Below the pieces are notes generated by a model. The model was not told the DNA's origin. It ran no database searches and worked only from the letters and a program-made list of their open reading frames with translations. DNA of 64,000 bases from Mariniflexile maritimum (GTDB lineage: Bacteria; Bacteroidota; Bacteroidia; Flavobacteriales; Flavobacteriaceae), in NCBI RefSeq assembly GCF_009746565.1, contig NZ_WRPN01000001.1, positions 496,001 to 560,000 on the forward strand, read 5' to 3'. The position numbers and the translations under genes were made by a program. Shown here in pieces: positions 33,058 through 41,765 of the stretch (the stretch's first letter is position 1; every line of letters starts with the position of its first letter).

Positions 33058-34971
33058 ATGAGATTAAAAAACTACATAGTAACCAGCATCGTTTTAGCAG
33101 TTAGTTTTTCTGCTTCAGCGCAATCTGGTTTACAAAAAAAGGCAGATAACCTATTTAACAAATTTTCGTTTGTTCATGCTGCCCAAGCCTATAAGGAACT
33201 TATCTCAAAAAATGACAATGCCGATTATGCAACCCGCCAATTGGCCGATTGTTATGCCTACATGCGCAACCCAGACAGCGCGGTGGTCTATTATAAAAAA
33301 GCCGTTCAACAACCCAACGTGCCCAATTACTATTTCTATAATTATGCACAAGCATTGCGTGGAACCAAAGATTATAAAGAATCGCGAATATGGTTAAAAC
33401 GCTTTAAAGATACTGGCGGCGAAATAAATGAATCTAAATTTTTAAAGGATGCCGATTTTATAAACAGCATCTTTAGCGCAAAACCACCATATAGCTTAAA
33501 AGAAGTAAAATTCAATTCAAAGTACAGCGATTTTGGAGCCTATGAAAAAAACGGAAACGTTTATTTTGTATCCTCTAGGGATGAAGGCGTTTTAACAAAG
33601 AACAACTACGGCTGGAACAATGAACCTTTTTTGGATATGTACGTGAAGTTAAAAAACGACACGGTGGTAAACACAAAATCGAAGATAAAAGGCGACATCA
33701 ACACCCTTTACCATGAAGGGCCATTAACCATTTCAAAAGACGGAAAAACACTCTATTTTTCAAGAAACGACTTCAATAAACGGGTTTTAGGAAAAACCGA
33801 TGCAGGCGTTACCAACTTAAAAATTTACAAGGCCACCCTCGTTGATGACGCATGGAAAAACATTCAGGAAGTACCATTCAACAGTCCCTCCTACTCCATA
33901 AGCCATCCCGCTTTAAATAGTGACAATACAAAGCTATATTTTGCATCCGATATGCCCGGAGGTTTTGGTGGCACCGATATTTATTACGTTGACATAAAAA
34001 GTGATGGTTCTTACGGCACGCCTCAAAACTTAGGAAACGTTATAAACACCAATAGAAATGAAAGTTTCCCTTTTTTAAATAATGAAGATGCCTTGTTCTT
34101 TTCTTCTGATGGACATCCTGGTTTGGGCTTGTTGGATGTATTCGGAACGGTTTCAGATGCCAACAAAATAGTAAGTGTTATCAATTTAGGAATGCCTATA
34201 AATTCCAGTAAAGACGATTTTTCATTTTTTATGAATGAAGACGGCCTATCCGGATATTTTGCATCAAACAGAGATGGAGGTGTGGGCAGCGACGATATTT
34301 ATGCTTACAACAGAACGCCACAATTAAAAATTGAAGGAGTGGTTACCAATGCAGAAACAAACATGCCAATTGAAAACGCAACCGTTACTTTGTTTGACAC
34401 CGCCAATAACCCCGTTGCAACTGTACAGACCGATGTTAATGGAAACTACGACATTACCATTGATAGAGACGCCGACTATACTTTGAATGTTAAAAAGGAT
34501 GCATATCTTGATTCTTCCGTGCCAGTAACGTCGAAAAATATTGCAAAAAACGTTACAAGTATCTCTAAAAACGTGGCAATAAATCCAGAAAAAAATACGG
34601 TTACGCCTATTGCAGAACTGGAACCTATTTATTTTGATTTTAATAAATACGACATTCGCCATGATAGTACGTTAGAATTGGATCGCATTGTAAGTCTGAT
34701 GAAAACCACCTACCCAAATATGGTCATTAAAATTGAGTCGCATACCGATTCTCGTGGTTCAACAGCATACAACCATGCCTTATCCGAAGAACGCGCCAAA
34801 GCCACTTATGAGTATTTAATTAACAAAGGAGTGAACCCTTCGCGAATAACAGCATATAAAGGTTTTGGGGAACAAAAATTAACAAATGGCTGCGATGGTT
34901 CAATACCTTGTACCGAAGCACAACATCAACTTAACAGACGCACCCAATTTATAGTTATTAAAATGGAGTAA
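33058..34971 (+). CDS. PorE-like OmpA-family protein, copy 2
   Basis: 637 residues, same architecture as the preceding gene: signal (SFSASAQ), TPR-like (ADNLFNKFSFVHAAQAYKEL), PD40-like strands (LYFASDMPGGFGGTDIYYV, LFFSSDGHPGLGLLDVFG, GYFASNRDGGVGSDDIYAY), CRD (EGVVTNAETNMPIENATV) and OmpA domain (PIYFDFNKYDIRHDS, IESHTDSRGSTAYNHALS). Both end QLNRRTQFIV(V/I)KME. A clear tandem duplication that has diverged throughout. Last gene of the adhesin locus; a strong terminator follows. Confidence 0.92.
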   Translation: MRLKNYIVTSIVLAVSFSASAQSGLQKKADNLFNKFSFVHAAQAYKELISKNDNADYATRQLADCYAYMRNPDSAVVYYKKAVQQPNVPNYYFYNYAQALRGTKDYKESRIWLKRFKDTGGEINESKFLKDADFINSIFSAKPPYSLKEVKFNSKYSDFGAYEKNGNVYFVSSRDEGVLTKNNYGWNNEPFLDMYVKLKNDTVVNTKSKIKGDINTLYHEGPLTISKDGKTLYFSRNDFNKRVLGKTDAGVTNLKIYKATLVDDAWKNIQEVPFNSPSYSISHPALNSDNTKLYFASDMPGGFGGTDIYYVDIKSDGSYGTPQNLGNVINTNRNESFPFLNNEDALFFSSDGHPGLGLLDVFGTVSDANKIVSVINLGMPINSSKDDFSFFMNEDGLSGYFASNRDGGVGSDDIYAYNRTPQLKIEGVVTNAETNMPIENATVTLFDTANNPVATVQTDVNGNYDITIDRDADYTLNVKKDAYLDSSVPVTSKNIAKNVTSISKNVAINPEKNTVTPIAELEPIYFDFNKYDIRHDSTLELDRIVSLMKTTYPNMVIKIESHTDSRGSTAYNHALSEERAKATYEYLINKGVNPSRITAYKGFGEQKLTNGCDGSIPCTEAQHQLNRRTQFIVIKME

Positions 34972-34991
34972 CACCCTTGAAAATTAGCAAT

Positions 34992-35030
34992 AAAAAAACC
35001 ACCAAAATTTAGGATTTTGGTGGTTTTTTT
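34992..35030. terminator. Bidirectional Rho-independent terminator
   Basis: AAAAAAACCACCAAAAT, a short loop, ATTTTGGTGGTTTTTTT. The stem is perfect and has a T-run in both directions, ending the plus-strand adhesin locus and the minus-strand clpS. Confidence 0.9.
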
Positions 35031-35045
35031 ATTATGCTTAGGCCA

Positions 35046-35321
35046 TTAAATAATTTCGGCACTTAAACCTGCTTCCTGCAACATGCTGCAACGCGGTTTT
35101 AAATCGTCGTAAAGACCTGTTTTTACTGTACATTTCCCTTTATAATGCACCAAAAGTGAGCATTGTTCGGCTTGTTCTGCCGTATGATCACAGGCATAGA
35201 TTAGCGTTTCGATAACATGGTCGAAGGTATTTACGTCGTCGTTATACAACACAATTTCATTTTGGGTCAATAACCCTTCTTCTACCAGTAATTGTTCTAA
35301 GGTTTTTTCTTTAGTGCTCAT
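35046..35321 (-). CDS. clpS: ATP-dependent Clp protease adaptor ClpS
   Basis: N-recognin that delivers N-degron substrates to ClpAP-type proteases, 91 residues. The conserved LYNDDVNTFDHVIETLIYAC segment is present, followed by AEQAEQCSLLVHYKGKCTVK. The N-terminal tail is short, as in the family. Last gene of a minus-strand run with prmA and tpiA, though 138 bases separate it from prmA. Confidence 0.93.
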   Translation of the reverse strand: MSTKEKTLEQLLVEEGLLTQNEIVLYNDDVNTFDHVIETLIYACDHTAEQAEQCSLLVHYKGKCTVKTGLYDDLKPRCSMLQEAGLSAEII

Positions 35322-35459
35322 GGTTTCTATTCTTAAAACGTTTGTTGCCCTGTTGTTTATCGGTTTATAGTTTTATAAAGTTGAAATTTTATGGGGTTAT
35401 GAGAATTAAATTAACTTTTAACTTCTAATATTTTATTTCTAACTTCAAAAAACTACCCA

Positions 35460-36296
35460 CTAATTTAAAAATTTTAAGGCAACCCAATGGTTTTTTTCTA
35501 ATTTTTCAACAAATTTTAACGCATAATTTTCGCACGCTTCCTGTATAACGGAACAATCGTCGTTGTAAAACCCACTTAAAAATAGAAGTCCGTTTTTGTT
35601 CAAACAAGCCACATAGGCTTCCATATCATTCAACAAAATATTACGGTTGATATTGGCTATGATAATATCGTATTTTTTATCTTTTAAAACGCTGGCATCG
35701 CCTTCGATAACCGTAATATGGCTACACTTATTACGCTCCACATTTTCAATACTGTTCAAATAGCACCAATTATCATAATCGATGGCATCAATGGGTTTTG
35801 CGCCTTTTTTTTCGGCCAAAATCGCTAAAACACCCGTGCCGCAACCCATATCCAATACCGATTTATTGGTAAAATCATTTTTTAAGATATGCTGAATCAT
35901 CATGTGCGTGGTTTCGTGGTGCCCGGTTCCAAAACTCATTTTTGGTTCGATGATGATATCGTATTTGGTATTGGGTTTTTCGTGGAATGGTGCGCGAACG
36001 GTACAAATGCCATCAACAACAATTGGGTTGAAGTTTTTTTCCCATTCTTCGTTCCAGTTGGTTTGTTCAATCTCGCTGAACGTGAAATCTATTTTGAATT
36101 CTTCTGAATTTAAAATTTGAACATCGTCGAGTATGGAGGCGTTCCATACGTTTTTTTGAATGTAGGCCGTAACGCCTTCATCTGTTTCAACAAAACTTTC
36201 AAAACCTGCGTAACCAAGTTCTGCAATAAGTATTTCGGTACCGGGTTGCAAGGGTGTTACTTTAAACTCGTAGCCGATATATATTAAATTGGACAT
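35460..36296 (-). CDS. prmA: Ribosomal protein L11 methyltransferase
   Basis: SAM-dependent trimethylation of ribosomal protein L11; 278 residues, usual length. The N-terminal substrate domain is followed by IIEPKMSFGTGHHETTHMMI, motif I VLDMGCGTGVLAILAEKKGA, DAIDYDNWC (acidic motif II), and IIANINRNILL (NxxxN catalytic-like motif). Own start ATG at 36296 with IYIGYEFKVTPLQPGTEIL typical of Bacteroidota PrmA. Confidence 0.94.
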   Translation of the reverse strand: MSNLIYIGYEFKVTPLQPGTEILIAELGYAGFESFVETDEGVTAYIQKNVWNASILDDVQILNSEEFKIDFTFSEIEQTNWNEEWEKNFNPIVVDGICTVRAPFHEKPNTKYDIIIEPKMSFGTGHHETTHMMIQHILKNDFTNKSVLDMGCGTGVLAILAEKKGAKPIDAIDYDNWCYLNSIENVERNKCSHITVIEGDASVLKDKKYDIIIANINRNILLNDMEAYVACLNKNGLLFLSGFYNDDCSVIQEACENYALKFVEKLEKNHWVALKFLN

Positions 36297-36347
36297 GATT
36301 ATTTACGATTTTTTGTTTTACGGATTTTTGATTGAAGTTGTGCGTTT

Positions 36348-36499
36348 GCGTTAGGGATTGGAGTGAAAATCCTTTTTTAAAAATACTAAATAGCTGTGAC
36401 TATTTTTAGAAATTGCCTCAATAAATACATGTTTACTGAGGCAATACGATGGTTTTTTAAAAAAGATTGTAACGTAAAGCCCGACCCTTGGGTAACGCC
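36348..36499 (+). repeat. Dispersed intergenic element copy R2
   Basis: Longest copy, 152 bases: GCGTTAGGGATTGGAGTGAA at the left, GTAACGTAAAGCCCGACCC then GGTAACGCC at the right. The middle holds two further imperfect hairpins, CTAAATAG/CTATTTTTAG and GCCTCAATAAA/TTTACTGAGGC. Lies between the 3' end of tpiA and the 5' end of prmA (both minus strand). Confidence 0.75.
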
Positions 36500-36541
36500 A
36501 AAAAAATTCACTTCTTTAAGGAACTGATAAATTAATTGAAT

Positions 36542-37291
36542 TTAGAACGCGTTTACGATGGCGAAAAAATCGTTAGCATTCAATGCTGCACCGCCAATCA
36601 AGCCCCCATCTACATCTGGTTTCGAGAAAATTTCTTGGGCATTATTGGGTTTTACGCTGCCACCGTACAAAATGGACACGCTGTTTGCCAAATCGTTGCC
36701 GTATTTGTTTGCCAAGGTTTTACGGATAAAAGCGTGCATATCCTGTGCTTGCTCCGGAGTGGCGGTTTCGCCCGTGCCAATGGCCCAAACAGGTTCGTAA
36801 GCCAACACGATATTTTTAAATGCAGAAGCTTCTAAATGGAATAAGGCGTTTTTAATTTGGCCTTCCACAATGTTTTCGTGGTTTCCAGATTTTCTATCGG
36901 CCAAAACCTCGCCAAAACAGAAGATAACGCGCAAATGATGCGCTAGGGCGGTATCGACTTTTTTTGCGAGAATGGTATCGGTTTCCCCAAAATATTCACG
37001 ACGCTCGCTGTGACCTAAAATAACGGTTTTTACACCAACGCTCTTTAACATGCTGGCACTTATTTCGCCTGTATAAGCGCCATTTTCGGCAAAGTGCATG
37101 TTTTGTGCAATTACTTCAATGGTATCGTCCTTTAAGGTTTGGTAGGCTTGCCATAAATTGGTAAAAGTTGGCGCTATCATCACTTCGGCGTTTGATGTTT
37201 TTGTTTGGTTTTTTAAACTTGTAATCAATGTTTCGGTTTGTGCCAGATCATTGTTCATTTTCCAGTTTCCTGCTACAATTTGTTGTCTCAT
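36542..37291 (-). CDS. tpiA: Triosephosphate isomerase
   Basis: Interconverts dihydroxyacetone phosphate and glyceraldehyde 3-phosphate; 249 residues. Motifs: VAGNWKMNND (catalytic Lys), VILGHSERREYFGE (catalytic His), VLAYEPVWAIGTGETA (catalytic Glu), SILYGGSVKPNNA and GGLIGGAAL. Complete and ordinary. It follows the TlpA lipoprotein gene on the minus strand by 39 bases. Confidence 0.97.
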   Translation of the reverse strand: MRQQIVAGNWKMNNDLAQTETLITSLKNQTKTSNAEVMIAPTFTNLWQAYQTLKDDTIEVIAQNMHFAENGAYTGEISASMLKSVGVKTVILGHSERREYFGETDTILAKKVDTALAHHLRVIFCFGEVLADRKSGNHENIVEGQIKNALFHLEASAFKNIVLAYEPVWAIGTGETATPEQAQDMHAFIRKTLANKYGNDLANSVSILYGGSVKPNNAQEIFSKPDVDGGLIGGAALNANDFFAIVNAF

Positions 37292-37330
37292 TTTGAATTT
37301 ACCCTTATTTGCGAGGGAATTTATTAATAG

Positions 37331-37822
37331 TTATTTTAAAAATTTTATAAGTTGCTCATCATCAGCCTCAATGGCCTTGAATAATTTTATGTTCCCGTTT
37401 TGGTCGATAACCATGTACCGCGGTATCCAATCTAATTGCACGAATTCCCCAAAAGGGCCTTTCCAACCCGATTGCATAAAGTAGTGCTCGCCGTTTACAT
37501 CGTATTTTTCGATACCTTTTTTCCAGGCCTCTTGGGTTTTATCTAAAGATAGAAACACATAATTTACATTAGGAAATTGTTGTTGCAATGCTTTAACTTT
37601 TGGCATGCCTTTAATGCAATCGCTACACCAGGATGCCCAAATATCAACGATTGTTGTTTTGCCTTTATTGGTTTCCAAAATAGCTTTAAATGTTGTAGTA
37701 GCACCATCAAGCGTTATAAAAGTGTCGTTTAAAGCTGCTTCGGAAAATTGGGTGGGTTTTTCCTGTGCTTTGCAGCCTAAAAAGCTGAATGAGAAGATTA
37801 GTATGTATTTGAATATTTTCAT
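37331..37822 (-). CDS. TlpA-family thiol-disulfide lipoprotein
   Basis: Thioredoxin-fold periplasmic redox protein, 163 residues. Lipoprotein signal ending FSFLGCKAQ; active-site CxxC in IWASWCSDCIKGMP; later WIPRYMVIDQNGN carries the cis-Pro. Probably membrane-attached and acting on periplasmic dithiols. Precedes tpiA on the same strand. A TAATTTTG element at 37861-37868 (minus strand), overlapping the end of the permease gene, may be its promoter. Confidence 0.88.
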   Translation of the reverse strand: MKIFKYILIFSFSFLGCKAQEKPTQFSEAALNDTFITLDGATTTFKAILETNKGKTTIVDIWASWCSDCIKGMPKVKALQQQFPNVNYVFLSLDKTQEAWKKGIEKYDVNGEHYFMQSGWKGPFGEFVQLDWIPRYMVIDQNGNIKLFKAIEADDEQLIKFLK

Positions 37823-37865
37823 TTTCCTTTTTTTAGAGTTTGCTGCTTTCGCAGGAACTGCAAAA

Positions 37866-38906
37866 TTACTGAAGTTTTACTTTAGGGTCTAACCAAACGT
37901 AAATTATATCGACAAAAATATTAATAATGATGAATAATAACGCGATCACTAAAACCGAACCCATAATTACGGGCAAGTCTAAGGTGTTTAGGGCATTTAC
38001 AATTTCTTTTCCCAAACCATTCCAACCAAAAATATATTCCACAAAAACGGCACCTGCCAACATGGATGCAAACCACCCCGAAATAGCCGTAACCACAGGG
38101 TTTAGGGCGTTTTTAACCGCATGCCGTTTTATAATTTGAAACTCACTTAACCCTTTGGCCCTTGCGGTACGGATGTAATCTTGATTGAAAACTTCGAGTA
38201 ACGAATTACGCATAAGTTGGATAACAACCGCCAACGGGCGAATGCCTAAAACAATGGCTGGAAGTAGCAGGTTTTTTAATTTTAAATGGTTGGATTCGCC
38301 ATAATCATCGAGTTCGTAAAGACTGCCCGTCATTTCCAAATGGGTGTATTTATGCAGTATGAAACCAAAAAACCACGCAAATAAAATGGCACTGAAAAAG
38401 GAAGGCACGCTCATACCAAAGGTACTGAAAATCTGGATGGTTTTATCGAGCCATCGGTCTTTAAAAAGTGCTGAGATAATACCTAAAAAAATGCCCAATA
38501 GCATGGCTATTACAATTGCTGAAACCGCCAGAACAAAGGTATTTGGCAAGGTTTCAGCCAAAACCGCACTTACTTTTTTGCCCTGTTTGGTAAACGATTC
38601 GCGCAAATAAGGAAATTTTAAAACTAGGGTTGTGTTTCCTATCGCGAATAGTTTTATCGCGCTATATTTTCCCGGTCTCAAATAGGTATAATCCCCGGTA
38701 TTTTTTGAATGAAGGGAAATGGGCGATAAATCATTCAAATAATAAAAATATTGGGTACTTACCGGCTTATCGAAACCATATTTTTGTTTTACGATGGCCA
38801 ATTGGGCACTATCTTCATTTTGGCCCAACATCATTTGTGCCGGATCGCCCGGTAGTACATTAAACAAAAAGAAAATAACGCTTACCACTCCAAACAAGGT
38901 GAGCAT
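37866..38906 (-). CDS. DppB-type ABC transporter permease
   Basis: Inner-membrane permease of a peptide/nickel-type ABC importer, 346 residues from ATG 38906, with six membrane helices. Visible: FFLFNVLPGDPAQMMLG, VSAIVIAMLLGIFLGIISAL, and the coupling motif region YIRTARAKGLSEFQIIKRHA followed by VKNALNPVVTAISGWF. The frame stays open upstream to 38948 and encodes LISYLLNKITYA, the usual first helix start of this family, but has no ATG/GTG/TTG there; only CTG (38942) or ATA (38939) are available. No ATPase, second permease or binding-protein gene is nearby. Confidence 0.88.
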   Translation of the reverse strand: MLTLFGVVSVIFFLFNVLPGDPAQMMLGQNEDSAQLAIVKQKYGFDKPVSTQYFYYLNDLSPISLHSKNTGDYTYLRPGKYSAIKLFAIGNTTLVLKFPYLRESFTKQGKKVSAVLAETLPNTFVLAVSAIVIAMLLGIFLGIISALFKDRWLDKTIQIFSTFGMSVPSFFSAILFAWFFGFILHKYTHLEMTGSLYELDDYGESNHLKLKNLLLPAIVLGIRPLAVVIQLMRNSLLEVFNQDYIRTARAKGLSEFQIIKRHAVKNALNPVVTAISGWFASMLAGAVFVEYIFGWNGLGKEIVNALNTLDLPVIMGSVLVIALLFIIINIFVDIIYVWLDPKVKLQ

Positions 38907-39020
38907 TGCATAAGTGATTTTATTTAATAGATAGCTTATCAGTTTGTAGAATGGTTATTTGGTTATGGGTTATTTGCTCAACTGCAAATCTTTTATCATT
39001 AACAGATTAGTTGTACGAAG

Positions 39021-39058
39021 TAACTTTTAACTTTTAATTTTTAACTTTTAACTTTTAA
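39021..39058. repeat. Short tandem repeat of TAACTTTT-like units
   Basis: About five imperfect copies of TAACTTTT/TAATTTTT, running into the last codons of the DoxX-family gene on the minus strand. Low complexity. Confidence 0.6.
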
Positions 39059-40156
39059 CAGTAGCTTCAAATCTTCAAGATCGTTCCAATGCACTTTTTG
39101 CTTTACCGTACCTTTGTGCAATTCTAAAATTCCGGGGTTGGAGCGTACCACGGTTTTAAGGGCTTTTTCATCGCATAAATAAAAATCGAAATTTAACTGG
39201 TACTGTTTTTTTATACGTTCTTTTTCGGCATCGCCCGAAGCTGTTAAACCAATTACTTTATAGCCTTTTTTCAATGCAGCATCTGAAAAGGTTTTTAATT
39301 TATCGGCTCCGGCTTTTTCCATGTGCTCCAAGCTATATGAAACAATGATGATGAGATTTTGTTCTGAAAGGAATTGTTGCGTTAAATCGTCCCCATCTGA
39401 ATTTTCAATCGAAAAATCGACAACAGGTGGTTGATAGCCTTCACTTATAACCTTAGTGTCCACACTTAAAAACTCGCCATCAACCGATGGGTAAGTGCCA
39501 GTTGTGGTGATAATTTTTTCCTTTCCGTCCACCTTAAATTTCCAATAATACTCTACCACAGGTTTTGGTGCATTTTCGGGTATGCTCATCCCTTCTCGTA
39601 TGTTGTTGCCTATTTTATACGCTCTAAAATCAATAACAGGCAAATGCATCAATACGTGGTAAGCCAACCAGAAACTAAAGATAAAACTTAGAGATGCTAA
39701 AATAGTGATTTGTAAGTTGTTGAACACCGGTTTAATGTGCTTAACCCCAAAAAATAAAATGAGTATAAAAAACAAGAGCACCACGTCTTTGGTGAAGCTT
39801 CCCCAAGGAGTTAGCTTTAGGGCATCGCCAAAGCATCCGCAATCCTTAACCTTATCGAAATAGGCAGAGTAAAAGGTTAGAAACGTAAAAAACACAATCA
39901 TAAGCAACAAACTCCACACCGTGAACTTGGGTTTGTAGCCAATAAGTAAAAACACCCCTAAAATAACCTCAAACACCACCACCAATACCGAAATCATGAG
40001 TGCATAAGGCTCTAAAAACGGGATGTTTAGAACTTCAACACTAAAATATTCTTGCAGTTTATATGAAAAACCAAGTGGGTCGTTCAATTTTATCAATCCT
40101 GAAATGATGAATAAAACACCTACAAAGATTCTGGATATGCTTACTAAATATTTCAT
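39041..40156 (-). CDS. DoxX-family membrane protein with C-terminal thioredoxin-like domain (BT_3928 type)
   Basis: 371 residues. The first half has four membrane helices of the DoxX/MauE type (SRIFVGVLFIISGLIKLNDP, VFEVILGVFLLIGY, DCGCFGDALKLTPWG). The Cys-Gly-Cys stretch and GDA are typical of this group. After a further helix the C-terminal half is thioredoxin-like without a CxxC (NLIIIVSYSLEHMEKAGADK, FDFYLCDEKALKTVVRSNPG). Probably a quinone-linked or thiol-linked membrane redox protein; the activity is not established. Confidence 0.83.
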   Translation of the reverse strand: MKYLVSISRIFVGVLFIISGLIKLNDPLGFSYKLQEYFSVEVLNIPFLEPYALMISVLVVVFEVILGVFLLIGYKPKFTVWSLLLMIVFFTFLTFYSAYFDKVKDCGCFGDALKLTPWGSFTKDVVLLFFILILFFGVKHIKPVFNNLQITILASLSFIFSFWLAYHVLMHLPVIDFRAYKIGNNIREGMSIPENAPKPVVEYYWKFKVDGKEKIITTTGTYPSVDGEFLSVDTKVISEGYQPPVVDFSIENSDGDDLTQQFLSEQNLIIIVSYSLEHMEKAGADKLKTFSDAALKKGYKVIGLTASGDAEKERIKKQYQLNFDFYLCDEKALKTVVRSNPGILELHKGTVKQKVHWNDLEDLKLLLKVKS

Positions 40157-40242
40157 AACTTTTTTCTTTCCTACGAAAGCAGGAATCTTTTAAATTGAAA
40201 CTCACTCTTTATAATGGATTCCTGACTTTGCAGGAAATACTA

Positions 40243-40791
40243 TCATTTAGCCTGGTTTTCTTCCAGCAAAATCATAGCAAAAACCGCATAATTTACCATA
40301 TCCTGGTAATTGGCATCAACCCCTTCGCTAACTTGGGTGGTTCCTGCATTATTTTCAATGGATTTAACGCGCAACAACTTTTGCAAAATCAAATCGGTTA
40401 AACTGCTTACCCGCATATCGCGCCATGCTTCGCCATAATCGTGGTTTTTGTCTTCCATTAATTTTTTGGTGGCAGCCACCTGTTTTTCGTATAGTGCGAT
40501 GGCCTCTTTGGATGAGATATCCGGTTTTTCAACCACCCCTTTTTCCAACTGAATCAGGGCCATAATACAATAATTAATGATACCAATAAACTCGCTCACT
40601 TCATCTTCATCTACCTTTCTAACGGCATTTTGTTGTAGTCCTCGAATACGCTGTGCTTTTATGAAAATTTGATCGGTAAGCGAAGGCAACCGCAAGATGC
40701 GCCATGCACAACCGTAATCGGCCATTTTTTTAACAAATAAACTTTTGCAGTTTGCAATAACGGCATCATATTGCTTTGAAGTATCTTGCAT
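40243..40791 (-). CDS. DUF1599-domain protein with internal duplication
   Basis: 182 residues built of two similar halves: KMADYGCAWRILRLPSLTDQ followed by IKAQRIRGLQ, and KNHDYGEAWRDMRVSSLTDL followed by LQKLLRVKSIENN. Both contain DYG.AWR..R..SLTD and end in a helix IMALIQLEKG / FAMILLEE. This is the DUF1599 family; the fold recalls all-alpha nucleotide pyrophosphohydrolases, but I cannot assign a reaction. Divergent from folP, a neighbour pairing I recall from other flavobacteria. Confidence 0.85.
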   Translation of the reverse strand: MQDTSKQYDAVIANCKSLFVKKMADYGCAWRILRLPSLTDQIFIKAQRIRGLQQNAVRKVDEDEVSEFIGIINYCIMALIQLEKGVVEKPDISSKEAIALYEKQVAATKKLMEDKNHDYGEAWRDMRVSSLTDLILQKLLRVKSIENNAGTTQVSEGVDANYQDMVNYAVFAMILLEENQAK

Positions 40792-40872
40792 GAAATGTAT
40801 TGAATTTTGCGTAAATTTCGTTTAAATTGTTTAAAGTTCAAAAGTTTAATGTTTAAAGTTTTCATAACTCTT

Positions 40873-40904
40873 TTTGATGTTTCAGATTTAAAGTATTAGG
40901 TTTG
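40873..40904 (+). promoter_or_regulatory. Promoter of folP (-33 TTTG, -7 TAGGTTTG)
   Basis: TTTG at 40873-40876 and TAGGTTTG at 40897-40904 are 20 bases apart, matching the Bacteroidota primary sigma consensus. The expected start near 40910 leaves a leader of about 30 bases. Confidence 0.65.
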
Positions 40905-40939
40905 GAATTTAGAACATAAACTATTGGAATTTTAGCGTT

Positions 40940-41764
40940 ATGACCATTAATTGCAAAGGAAAACTCATCGACCTGTCGTTGCCAAAAGTGATGGGAATTT
41001 TAAACCTCACCCCCGATTCCTTTTACGATGGCGGTAAGTTTTTAAACGAAACGGCCATTCTAAAGCAAGTGGAAAAAATGCTTCTTGAAGGCGCTACATT
41101 TATTGATATGGGTGCTTGCAGTTCGCGCCCAAACGCAGACCATGTAAGCGAAACTGAAGAATTAAACCGCATTTTGCCTGTTGTAAAGTTAATCTTGAAG
41201 TCGTTTCCTAATGCCTTAATTTCAATAGATACCTTTAGAAGCGAAATTGCAAAACAAACCGTTGAAGCAGGTGCTGCTTTGATTAATGATATTTCGGCCG
41301 GAAAATTAGACGATAATATGCTGCCAACCGTTGCCAAATTGCGCGTGCCCTATGTTATAATGCACCTTAGGGGTACACCTCAAACCATGCAACAACACAC
41401 TAATTATGAAAACATTACAAAAGAAGTCTTGTTTTATTTTTCTGAACGCATCAGGGAAGCCCAAGCGTTGGGGATGCTAGATATTATTATAGATCCGGGG
41501 TTTGGGTTTTCAAAAACATTGGAGCAAAATTTTGAGCTATTGAACAATCTGGAATTATTTAAAATGGTAAACAAGCCCCTGTTGGTTGGGGTTTCCAGAA
41601 AATCGATGGTTTATAAAAAATTGGGGGTTACAGCAAACGATGCCTTAAACGGCACCACCGTTTTAAATACCATAGCGTTGCAAAAAGCAGCGGCCATTTT
41701 ACGGGTGCACGATGTAAAAGAAGCCATGGAAACCATTAAATTAGTAGAATCTTTAAAACCTTAA
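40940..41764 (+). CDS. folP: Dihydropteroate synthase
   Basis: Folate pathway: condenses pterin pyrophosphate with p-aminobenzoate. 274 residues, usual length. Motifs: KVMGILNLTPDSFYDGGKF, GATFIDMGACSSRPNA, ISIDTFRSEIAK, LINDISAGKLD, YVIMHLRGTPQTMQ, IIDPGFGFSKTLEQN, VGVSRKSMVYKKLG. Starts a plus-strand run with the lipoprotein gene (1-base gap) and cdaA. Confidence 0.96.
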   Translation: MTINCKGKLIDLSLPKVMGILNLTPDSFYDGGKFLNETAILKQVEKMLLEGATFIDMGACSSRPNADHVSETEELNRILPVVKLILKSFPNALISIDTFRSEIAKQTVEAGAALINDISAGKLDDNMLPTVAKLRVPYVIMHLRGTPQTMQQHTNYENITKEVLFYFSERIREAQALGMLDIIIDPGFGFSKTLEQNFELLNNLELFKMVNKPLLVGVSRKSMVYKKLGVTANDALNGTTVLNTIALQKAAAILRVHDVKEAMETIKLVESLKP

Positions 41765-41765
41765 A

